Positions 13,150 to 23,200 of a stretch of 64,000 nt of DNA are shown in pieces. The stretch comes from Anthopleura xanthogrammica. Taxonomy: Eukaryota > Cnidaria > Anthozoa > Actiniaria > Actiniidae. Below the pieces are notes generated by a model that was given only the letters and a program-made list of their open reading frames with translations, did no database searches and was not told the origin of the DNA. The stretch's first letter is position 1; each line of letters opens with the position of its first letter. Location of the stretch: positions 755,001 through 819,000 of the forward strand of contig OZ025222.1 of NCBI GenBank assembly GCA_964019055.1. Reading direction: 5' to 3'. The translations under genes were made by a program, and so were the position numbers.

Positions 13150-13860
13150 GACAAAAAAACAACAACAACAGTCAGCAACAACAACAACAGTCAGCAACAA
13201 CAACAACAGTCAGCAACAACAACAGTCAGCAACAACAACAGTCAGCAACAACAACAGTCAGCAACAACAACAGTCAGCAACAACAACAACAGTCAGCAAC
13301 AACAGTAACAAAAGAATAAAGATAACGGTTTCACAAGGAGTAGAAAAGACGAGTTCACTAAAATGAAAGCAAACATTAGATCGAATAATGACAACAATAA
13401 CAGCAACCGACAACAAAGAGACGTGCAACAACAGCAATTAACGGGCAGGAAACAGCAACAGCAACCAACGACAACAACAACAACATCGCCATAACAGTAG
13501 TCGGCAACAACAGCAACAACAACAGCAGTAACAAACAGCAGCAACCAACAGCAGCAACCAACAGCAGCAGCAAGACTGTTGAACAGCAGCAGCAATACTA
13601 ACAGCAGCAGCAACAACAGAGCAGCAGCAACAACAACAACAACAGCAACAGCACTGAGCAACAACAACAGTTACAACTGACAGCAACAACAGCAGCAACT
13701 GCAACAATAACAACAGCAGCAACAACAACGGTAGCAACAACAGAACAGCAGCAACAACAACAACAGCACATCAGCAATAGCAACAGTAAGGCTGTAACAA
13801 CAACAACAACAGCAACAACAATGTCATGCCACAGCAACATCGAAGCAACTCGTAACAGAT
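13150..13860. repeat. CAA/CAG-rich tract, with a gtcagcaacaacaa minisatellite at its left end
   Basis: About 700 bp consist almost wholly of caa, cag and aca triplets. The left 180 bp are organised as gtcagcaacaacaa units. Long open frames on the minus strand (Leu/Cys/Val-rich) and Gln/Thr/Asn-rich reading on the plus strand come from the triplet composition. No start codon or splice context supports a protein. Confidence 0.85.
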
Positions 13861-14165
13861 CATATTAGATGAAAGAAAAGACCTATTTTTATAAGTTGAA
13901 GTAATGAGACACACTTTGGACAACACTTCTAATTATTGTCTTCAAATAATTAATACACCTGTGAAGCTGAATCTAGCAATCGAACTACTAATCAAATATT
14001 CCTTCTGATTTCCATATCAAAAGTTATAGTACTTTGTTTATTTTAACGATGCTATTCATATTATAATACCAAGGTTAAGTTACTAGCATTATACGTTTTT
14101 CTAAAGTAGCCATATTCCATTGTATAGAACTGTGAAAGAAAGGGTGTTATTTTAATGTTGTTGTG

Positions 14166-15597
14166 ATGGCAAAGTTAGAAGATATCACCAAAGTCCTTTC
14201 TTTTATCATTGCTATTTTTTCAATCATTGGAAACTCTCTAGTTTGTCATGTTATCATTCAAACCAAATCCATGAAAACAGTCATGAATTATCTCTTACTC
14301 AATCTCGCTATCCTTGACGCAGTTACCGGATTTCTTGCCATTTTTAATGTCATCATCGATGGTCGTTCCGAGATGCTTGGAACTACTAATTTTTTGGAAC
14401 AAGCGTACAACAAGAGTACAGTTGCTGGAGAGGTTCTTTGTAAGGTGCAGATGTCATTTTGGTTAGGAAGTGCTGTTACACCTATGCTGTTAACAACGCC
14501 GGATGGCCTATGAGCGATACATGGCCGTTGTACATCCTTTAAGAAGGAGAGCCGGAACAGGTGGCTTGACAAAAGCAAGATTGAAATGGTTTTTGGCCTT
14601 TTGTTGGTTATCAGGTTTAGCTTTCTTAACATGTGACTTCGTGACGATGACTTACACACAAGGAGCGTGTGACTTAGCGCCCTTGGAATGGTTCGACATC
14701 AAGATATACACAGTGTTTCTCGCATGTATACAATTTGTCATTCCCTCCATCATCATTTTTATCTTGTATTTTCGAGTTATCAATGTTTTACGAACAAGAG
14801 AAGCTCTAGGGGTACAAGAAGAAGGTCAAAGAGCGAGAGATAGAGCAAGAAGAAAAGTAATCTTCATCATAAGTATAGGAAATCGCACGACCTCGACCTT
14901 TAGGCGAGTGCAATTAAAGAACTTTCAAAACATTACGAGTGCCTATTAATTCCAAATTGTACGAGAAGGTCGTGCGATTTTTTATTTATAGTTCACTCGA
15001 CAAAATGTTATAAAAAATGCGAAGCGAAGGCATTCATCCATCTTCATTGCCTTTGCTATAACCGACCCTTCTCCAAGAAAGCTAAGTCAAGAACAGCATA
15101 GAAAGTGTTAACGTTAACTTGAACGTGTTTCCATAGCGACCTAATTGGTACTCCCACGGAGTACCAATTAACGCTCTAATTGTACTCCTCTAGACCAATC
15201 AGAATCGAGTAATTTTGTTGAGTGTACTATAATCACAGTAACTGTTATTTTCTATATTTTTTCTGGAATTCCCCACGCACTATATTTCCTTTACGAGTTG
15301 TTTGACGTAGGATTTTGGGCATCTTCTGGAAAGTTTTCAGTTCTGCTTTTCACAGTAAATTCCATTTCAAATCCACTTATTTATTTTTCTTTCATGAAAA
15401 CCTTTAGACGGAGACTTTTGAAGCTTTTTTGTAAAAGTGGAAAGGAAAATCCTCAAGGAAATATGATTATAATCAACAAATTTTCATTAAAACTAGAAAA
15501 CGACGCCAGCAATTATGGGAGTAAGCATCTTGACAACAGATTTGAAAATGAGCCAAAACTTTTAAGAATTTCTAGATCTGCTAGTTCGGTTTTGTAA
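14166..15597 (+). pseudogene. Rhodopsin-family GPCR, apparently disrupted
   Basis: Single-exon-like receptor. From ATG 14166, TM1 is FIIAIFSIIGNSLVCHVII and TM2 is YLLLNLAILDAVTGFLAIF. TM3 includes CKVQMSFWLGS. One extra base in acaacgccggatggcc (about 14495-14503) shifts the frame just before the ERY motif (MAYERYMAVVHP). TM4 (WFLAFCWLSGLAFLTC) and TM5 (FLACIQFVIPSIIIFILYF) follow. TM6 is split after RRKVIFIISI by 354 bp of inserted DNA and resumes at 15232 (ITVTVIFYIFSG). TM7 carries NSISNPLIYFSF, a variant of NPxxY, then a basic tail to the stop at 15595-15597. The ligand class is not evident. The frameshift is too short for an intron and may be a sequencing or allele difference. The TM6 insert could in principle be spliced out. 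Confidence 0.75.
14878..15231. mobile_element. One or two MITEs inserted in the receptor's TM6 codons
   Basis: 14880-14981 is bounded by aaatcgcacgacct / aggtcgtgcgattt. 14987-15231 is bounded by tatagttcactcgacaaaat and attttgttgagtgtactata, which are reverse complements with two mismatches. Removing exactly 14878-15231 restores the reading frame at agtata|atcaca, so the insertion site is a TA/TATA. The insert is 354 bp, a multiple of three, but contains stops. Confidence 0.75.
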
Positions 15598-15930
15598 TCT
15601 CGAACAACACGAAAAATCTCGAGCAAAACAAAAAATGTCTTCAGAAATCTTTGAAATCACAAACAAATGTAAATTAACTAACACATTTTTGGATTTCATG
15701 ATGGCACAAAGTGTTAAAAGTAGGTTTATTCATTATAGTGTGAGATTTGAAATTGAGCCAAAACTTCTAAGAATTTGAAGATCTGCTAGTTCGGTTTCAT
15801 TTTGTAATCTCGAGCATCGTCGAGCAGCACAAAAAAATTCTTTCAAAATCTTTAAAATCACAAACAAATGTAATTTAACTAACACATTTTTCGATTTCAT
15901 GATGGCATAAAGTCTTAAAAGCAGGTTATT
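15550..15930 (+). repeat. Direct duplication of the receptor's 3' end
   Basis: The segment from gagccaaaacttttaagaat (about 15550) is repeated from about 15753 (gagccaaaacttctaagaat). It includes agatctgctagttcggttt and acacatttttngatttcatg. The two copies lie about 200 bp apart and have diverged at many positions. Confidence 0.75.
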
Positions 15931-16002
15931 TATATTGTAATTACTTTTCTCTTATAATAATTCAATATCTAAACCGAATAGAAAACTGAAAAAAGTTGTC
16001 AT

Positions 16003-16110
16003 TTGTGCCGGGGTTCTCTCCTGTGCTTCAAAGGTTTTTCTTCGCGGGGTTCTCCGGCTTTCCTCCCTCTAAAAATCAATTTCTAAATTAAAATTTGAAA
16101 TTTCAGTGGA
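16003..16110 (+). mobile_element. 3' fragment of a SINE-like element
   Basis: Contains gttctctcctgtgcttcaaa, ggtttttcttc and ctttcctccctctaaaaatc, the shared tail of copies at 42620, 50392 and 51695. Confidence 0.55.
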
Positions 16111-16819
16111 CGAATAGATAGCTACTGTTGAAATACCACTGCTAAATCCCATCTATTTTTCTATTTTTTTATTGTCTTCAGTCATTCTTAATTAGCTAGT
16201 TTTGTGGCTTTTTCTGAACTATCCTACATCGTGGCTTGCTAATGAAATTTGTTTTTCTGAACTCACTTACTATTCACCCCATGTCAAGAAAAAAATTCAA
16301 GTGTAGGTTTTATATTCATGTTGAAATATTTCAAGAAATCTTACAAGCACTTGTGACACAAAAACTAGAAAACTTTGGTTTGAATTTGTTCAATTCGATT
16401 TCGTAGTTTGATTAGATCTCATTAGACCCTTTGCCAAAATGGCGCCCGAAAATTTGTGTAGCGTATACCCCAGACATACAAACGTCTGTGAATTTGTCAG
16501 TTTTCAAAATACGTTTTCTCGGCCAACATAACACCTGGAATAATGAATGTTTGTAGATTTACTAAAGTAAAGGTGCTCTTTCTAGTGCTGGTATTGGTTT
16601 TTCACTCAGTTTAATTTTAATTCATTGGAATTTGCGGCCGTCATTTTGGCAAAGTGTCTATAAGGTACTCAAAGACAATAACATATGATATGAAAAAATC
16701 TTAAAAATCACTATAAAAATCATATTTTTTTAGAAAGTTGTTCTATAGTATTTTTTCTCTTCAAAGTTGGGCTTGCATTTAGGACGACTTTTCCTTGTCG
16801 ATACTCGTATCTCGAAAGT

Positions 16820-16993
16820 ATAAGCCAGTTCAAAGTTTAAGAATTGTTTTCAGTGCGCATGCAATTTTATCCCGAATTTCTCACCTTTTTTTGTTTAATT
16901 AAAAACAAAATAAAGGTTTAAACAAAAGGTGAGAAATTCGGGATAAAATCGCATGCGCACTAAAAACGATTCTTAAACTTTGAACTGGCTTAT
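16820..16993. mobile_element. Foldback MITE (copy 1 of a pair), almost a perfect palindrome
   Basis: Starts ataagccagttcaaagttta and ends with its reverse complement. The arms of about 75 bp include cagtgcgcatgcaattttat and gaatttctcacctt. It is flanked by TA. A second copy lies at 31710-31885; the two bracket the giant ankyrin gene. Confidence 0.9.
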
Positions 16994-17555
16994 ACAGCTA
17001 TTGCAAAAACATCGAATACTGAATACTGCATACTAAATAGTATATAATGTCCAAGATCAAAATACATTTTGGATTTTATGTAATATTGTCTAAAGTAAAA
17101 TTTAAAATTATATTTATCGTATTTTCAGTGCATTCCATCCAAAACAACATACTATAGACCCTTTTAATAAATCCTACAATGCTTTATTTTCCACGCTTGA
17201 CGTCAAATTTGTTCTTTTGAAATTTGTTCTTTTGAATGAAATTGAAAAGAATAAATTTGACGTCAAACGCGGAAAATACGGCATGTAGAATTTATTAAGA
17301 GGGTCTGTAGCTGACGTATTGAGAGCAAATCGCTGCATATTTAGTTTTTAATTCAAATGAACGAGACCCACAATGCCCTTTGGTCTTTGAATAAACTATT
17401 CAGTATGCAGTTTGTAGTAATCAACATTTTTTTGAAATAGATGTATACTGAAATATCTAAATAGAGAAAGTAACACTCCATACGTAAGCATGTTATTATA
17501 ACCTAAAGTTTTATTAAATAATATAAACATAAAAGTAAGATGAAAATTGGTATAG

Positions 17556-18150
17556 ACCCCTTGCAGCACGTCGGAATATAATAATAATTAATAATAATTT
17601 ATATTTTTTATAGCGTTAATTCCCGTAAGTCCAACAACGCTTTACAGTTTTAAAAAGATAAAACACATTCAAGTTTGTTTTTTTTTAATTTAAAATTGTA
17701 ATTATATTAATAAAATCCAACAATGATTCAATTAAATACATAGAAAAACACTTTACACTATAGCAACAATTGACACTTAATCAATTATCAATAAAACATT
17801 TACATATCATCAATTGAATAAAAATATTTATTAAAACTCAAGTAAGAGAGAGAGAAAAAATAATAACAGCCAATAATTAATTATATGCCTTCTTAAAAAG
17901 CCAGGTCTTCAAATCTTTCTTAAAGGCAGAGATGGAGGTATTTGATCTGATTGTCACTGGTAATGAATTCCACAATTCAGGCGCAGCGAAAGAGAAAGCC
18001 CTTTTCCCATAGAGTTTAAGATTATAAAATGGAATACAGCTCAATTTGGAGGACAAAACAATAGGTTCCAATTCTCAGGAGATTGGAATTCTTTTGTTTT
18101 TTTCCTCCAAATTGAGCTGCTTTGACGTCACGTGCAAGAGGTCTATTTAC
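17556..18150. mobile_element. Foldback MITE, family 'gacctcttgcag' (copy 2), split by a retrotransposon
   Basis: The left end tagaccccttgcagcacgtc (17562) and the right end cacgtgcaagaggtcta, with the inner pair cagctcaatttggaggaca / tcctccaaattgagctg, match copies at 10137 and 46778. About 450 bp of foreign DNA sits near the left end. Confidence 0.75.
17577..18035 (-). mobile_element. 5'-truncated non-LTR retrotransposon tail
   Basis: The minus-strand frame 17877-18071 encodes the familiar C-terminus of CR1/L2-type ORF2: YGKRAFSFAAPELWNSLP then VTIRSNTSISAFKKDLKTWL. A 3' untranslated region and an A/T-rich trinucleotide tail (aataataat, on the left because the element is reversed) follow. 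It is inserted into the MITE at 17556-18150. It is a dead copy. Confidence 0.8.
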
Positions 18151-18427
18151 ATAAGAATATGAAAATTCATACTTCTGGCGCTATATTCCACACAACGTTT
18201 TTAGATCTACAATAGAAATTATTTAAGCTTCTTTTCATTGCACTTCTTAGTGCTTTGCTTTTGACATTTTATTCTCGCTATCGATAATTAAAGTTAAACT
18301 ATAAAACCGTTGCTATGGCAACGCATATTGCACGCCTAGAGCTGTGTAAACTTGGATACAACACGATATTTTTTTTCACGTTCATTCAAAATATATTTTA
18401 CACTAACTTTATATACGTTATATATGA

Positions 18428-19262
18428 GAGTCTTTTGTAACTGAGCATGGCTGTCCAATGCTAAAAACCTAAACGAACTTCTAGGTTTTCTAGTTAGACT
18501 CTAGCTAAGATTGAGAGTCTTTTGTAAGCATGGCTGCCCAATACTTAGCGCCTAAACGAACTTCTAGGTTTTCTAGTTAGACTCTAGCTAAGATTGAGAG
18601 TCTTTTGTAAGCATGGCTGCCCAATACTTAGAGTCTAAACGAACTTCTAGGTTTTCTAGTTAGACTCTAGCTAAGATTGAGAGTCTTTTGTAAGCATGGC
18701 TGCCCAATACTTAGCGCCTAAACGAACTTCTAGGTTTTCTAGTTAGACTCTAGCTAAGATTGAGAGTCTTTTGTAAGCATGGCTGCCCAATACTTAGAGT
18801 CTAAACGAACTTCTAGGTTTTCTAGTTAGACTCTAGCTAAGATTAAGAGTCTTTTGTAAGCATGGCTGCCCAATACTTAGAGTCTAAACGAACTTCTAGG
18901 TTTTCTAGTTAGACTCTAGCTAAGATTGAGAGTCTTTTGTAAGCATGGCTGCCCAATGCTTAGAGTCTAAACGAACTTCTAGGTTTTCTAGTTAGACTCT
19001 AGCTAAGATTGAGAGTCTTTTGTAAGCATGGCTGTCCAATGCTTAGAGCCTAAACGAACTTCTAGGTTTTCTAGTTAGACTCTAGCTAAGATTGAGAGTC
19101 TTTTGTAAGCATGGCTGTCCAATGATTAGAGTCTAAACGAACTTCTAGGTTTTCTAGTTAGACTCTAGCTAAGATTGAGAGTCTTTTGTAAGCATGGCTT
19201 TCCAATGCTTAGAGTCTAAACGAACTTCTAGGTTTTCTAGTTAGTCTTTAGCTAGCTAAGAT
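18428..19262 (+). repeat. 83-bp satellite, about ten units (array 1)
   Basis: The unit includes gagagtcttttgtaagcatg, gctgcccaatacttagagtc, taaacgaacttctaggtttt and ctagttagactctagctaag. The spacing is 83 bp (18511 to 18594). Units differ by one to three bases. The same satellite recurs at 36535-37226. Confidence 0.95.
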
Positions 19263-19344
19263 TTAGATAGAATTTAATGATTAATATGTAGGCATGCTCT
19301 TTCACTAACTAAAAATTTAGCATAGCATAAAAAATGGTCCCTTG

Positions 19345-19495
19345 CGAAGCACAGGTTGCTAAGTGCGTAAGGCCTCTTACGGTCCTAGGTGTGGTACCAT
19401 ATGTGGGTAGAGCCGTAGTTGGGTCTCTCCCTTAATGTATGGGTTTTTATCCGGGTTCTCCGGTTCTCTACCTCCACTAAAAATGAACAATCTAT
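19345..19495 (+). mobile_element. Diverged SINE-like copy
   Basis: Shares with the 50392 copy the run ggtgtggtaccatatgtggg, then tagagccgtagttgggtctc, then a gggttctccggttctct tail. The promoter part is too diverged to define boxes. Confidence 0.45.
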
Positions 19496-19568
19496 CGAGC
19501 TGAGCTATACAGAGTGCAACTTCTTTTAATTCAGTTGTTTTTGCTAGCGTCTGCTGACCAGTACATAC

Positions 19569-19665
19569 CGCAGGCTGTCATCAGCTGATCTAGTAAACTG
19601 CTGCACGTTGTCCTTTCCTCTTCTATTGACGAGGCCATTGTAACCAAGGGTACAGCTATCATACC
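19569..19665 (-). CDS. Orphan exon-like segment
   Basis: A 97-bp open segment preceded by a strong polypyrimidine tract (the reverse of a GA repeat, ending CTTCCAG) and followed by a GTATGT donor. It encodes MIAVPLVTMASSIEEERT and CSSLLDQLMTAC. No flanking exons were found, and no family was recognised. It lies 540 bp beyond the stop of the ankyrin-kinase-KEN gene on the same strand, so it could be an extra downstream exon of another gene or a relic. Confidence 0.3.
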
Positions 19666-19666
19666 C

Positions 19667-19670
<4 letters not shown>

Positions 19671-19708
<38 letters not shown>
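19671..19708. repeat. GA dinucleotide repeat
   Basis: About nineteen ga units. On the minus strand it forms a CT tract directly before the putative acceptor of the orphan exon. Confidence 0.95.
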
Positions 19709-19710
<2 letters not shown>

Positions 19711-20205
19711 CCAAAAATTATTTCTTGGCAGAATGATTTCATTCATTACACCTGTGAAAACAATTCTATTGTAAAATAATTATCGTAAAACTCGTTTTCT
19801 GATTGGCCGAGACATGTGCTTTATGTGAGCACAAAGCACTTACCGGCAAAAGAACAGGTTTTTCTTTCTTTTTTTAAAATTTTGTCCACATTTTTTTCTC
19901 TCTATTGTCTCAAATGTTAAACCACAGTACTACTAATGATCTAACAAGGATAATAAGTTCTGAGAATTTTTGGGGACATGTTTTCTTCTTTCAACTCGAG
20001 TGTCATTCACTTGAGTATTATTTTTTCTTCACAACCGATAACGATTGAAAAGGTACATTAATAAAGATATAACATTGAATATTGATCTGATGGGACTGCC
20101 ACGTAGCCTGAAACAGGAAAAGCATAGTCCAGCCTAAGCAAACTGGATCTATAAGATTGAAAATGATGCAAGTTATAACAACTTTAAAGATTTTACTTTA
20201 CCTTT

Positions 20206-23200
20206 TTACTTCTTGTTTATGGTGAATTTGATATCATCTCTTGTCTCATCCCAGCCATGAGTGGTTACAGCCTTGTAGACTTCCATCACAAGATCAGGAA
20301 AATATTCCAGAAACAGGAAGTCTTCAAACAGCATCTGTTCGATTGTTACTGGGGTTACGGTTGTTACTGGTGTTGCAAACACAAACATTTTCTCTCTGTA
20401 GTGTTCGTATACATTTCGTATGAATCGTACTAACTCCACGGCAGACGAGGTGTCGTATTTCTTCCTTCCTTTCCCTGCTGTCATCTCTGTGTAAATACCA
20501 GGCATGTGCAAATATCCCGGGTCATCCCATGGCCACTTGCACTTTCCATTTGTAACCAAGATAAAGAAACTGTTCTCTAAGTCTGCCTCGATTGGGGTCA
20601 AAGGCGGGGTCCTCTTTGAACGTGGGCACTCGAATTCTGTCTGATTACCAACAGCTTTTAGAAAATCCACCTTTTTTTCATTCGACCAGAACAAAGGATG
20701 TTCTAGTGCTTCTTCTGCACTTGGCCGATTGTTTTCAAGCATCCTGTTTACCAGTTGAGTAGCTTCAGGAGAAAGAGAGTTATCCCATCCTTCCATTTTC
20801 CCATTGATTACGTTCGCTTCTGTTTCATTGGCAACTTGCCGTGCACTTTTATTCGCACAATCAGTGGGATTAAATGGGTGTTTTTGTCCCGAAAGGATGT
20901 AATGAAGGAGCAGTCCACACGAAAACATGTCTGAAGACTTGGAAGAATCTTTAGAAGACTTTAACAGTTCTTGTGCCATCCAACATCTGGTACCAGCATT
21001 AGTATTGTAAACTGTGGTTGATGTACTATCAATACGGCGGCTTAGACCAAAATCTGCAATTTTCAAGCACACTTTGGAATTAACTTTATAGAGGATATTT
21101 CCAGGCTTGAGGTCGCGATGAAGGATATTTTGTTGATGCAAAAACGTTAACCCCATAACTACATCTTTGCAAAGAATAGTGGCTTCGGTGGCATTAGGTT
21201 TGGTTCCATTAAGATACTCCTCGAGATTTCCCTCCATCAGTTCCAAAACTATGTATGAAAAGTGTTCACCTTCAAAGAAGGATATATAATGAACAACTTG
21301 TTCACAGTCAGCAAGAGCGATGAGATGTTCTATTTCTCGTTTGTCTTGTGGTCGCTGCATACGCAATTTTTCGATGCGTTTTATAGCCACTTCTCTGCCA
21401 TCCTTCTCATTGATTCCAGCAAAAACAAGACCAAACGAGCCACTTCCTATGTGGTCTTTGTGGTACCAAATTTGTTCGACCATTGTACACTCTTGTCGCC
21501 TAGCAATTTTGGCCAGTATTCCTTTATATTTGCCAGACACTGAGGTCCAGGGAATAACAATCGGAATACTATCGATTTCTATGGGTTTTGTCAAAAGATC
21601 TTTAAGAGGGGGGCAATCTTCTGCAATGTCGAGGCAAGACTCTCCAGACGAGTCACGAACTCTAATATTCACTCCGCCGTACGAAAGAAGATGTTTTGCA
21701 ATTTTAAAGTGAACAGAATTATAAGTCACTTGTTCTTCATTTGACTCTTCTTTTTCTTCCTCCTCGTTCTTTGATGATTCGTCTTTTCTTCTTTTCTCAG
21801 TTGAGGGTGGTTGCCTACCACCATTGCTTGGCTCGTCTTTTGGTTTTTGCTGAAAAGAATCTGGCTGTTCATCAAACATACCAAATTGAACAATGTTCTT
21901 ACTGCAAAGGCGAAGTGGTGAATCAACAGAAAGATGGCTCTTACTAGATGACTTTAGGATGACTTCAACCAAAATTATCTTCCAATGTGTATGCATAGAT
22001 TCATCTTTACAAATGGCATTTAAAAACGAAATCTTGACGTCATTCGCAGCGTACTTTTCCTTGCAAGAAACTTCAACCAAAGCTTTAGAAAGAATAAAGG
22101 CCTCTGATTTAATAAGAACGCTCAAAATAGATTCGCCCTGTTTGTCAGCTGTCCATGGATCAAGTCCCTTTTCGAGAACACTTTTCCAAAAGGTTTCTGG
22201 GTCTTCTGTAACATCATGATAAAAATAATCGTTTTTTTTACGAAAGCTTTTCTCATTAGCTGCAACAAGGAGAGGTGAACGTCCTGAAGAATCCACATCG
22301 TTTGGGTTTGCTCCAGCATCTAACAACAGCTTCACCGCCGTCCAGGTTTTGCACAAATGTAGTGGAGTTTCATCATTCTTATTTCTAGCATTGACCCTTG
22401 CTCCGCATTCTAAAAGGTACTTTAGGATTTTGTCTAGAAGTGCCTGGATTGCGAGATCTTCTCTAGAGACCTCTCTCAGACCTCTTACTGATGATTGTAA
22501 GAAAAGAGATGCCCAAAGGTGGAGTGGAGAGTCCAGATGGAGATCAGTTTTGTTAATGGTGTTTTCTCTGTTTACTTTCCAAGTGGGAAACAACTGTAGA
22601 AGCTTTATCGCTTCCCGTACAATATCCTCTCTTATTGCCTTATCTTTTACTTTAAGACATCGACCAAAAAACTTGATTATCAAATGGAAAACAGACTCTC
22701 CCCTTTTTGATGTTTCGTCCATATTGGACCCATGTTTCACTAAAAACATACAGACTTGTACCAGTGTCTTGACTGCTGATGAAAGATCTTCATCTGTTAA
22801 CTGGTGCATGTCTGCAGACAAACAAAACAAAAGGGCTGTTTGACGTTGGTGGTTTCTTTTGTTAAATTGTACTTCATATCTTTCCAACTGGTTGCATAAA
22901 TCCATGACTGTCTCCTGAGGTACACCCAACAATGGTAAACGGGTTATATGGTGAAGAACTGTGTTCCCATCTGAGTCAGCGCTGTCTGGATCGGCATCCA
23001 ATTCCACAAGTAACTCGAGAGCTTCTAATATATTTTGAAAACCACTCTTCACTGCCTTCAAGATTCTCTCCATTTTCGTTTTCCTTTCCGAACTCTCATC
23101 AGCAATATATTCATAATAAAGTCCCCCTAAAGTCTGAAGCTTTTCATCATTGTTAGAAATGAATTCTGGAGAGATATTATGTGTCAACAAGATATTTTCG

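Noticed and set aside
13293..13840. Leu/Cys/Val-rich minus-strand frames
   Set aside because: Produced by the CAA/CAG triplet tract; no start context, splice sites or conserved sequence.
18428..19262. CRISPR-like array
   Set aside because: Units are contiguous 83-bp satellite copies without unique spacers, in animal DNA. The same reasoning applies to the 57-bp arrays.
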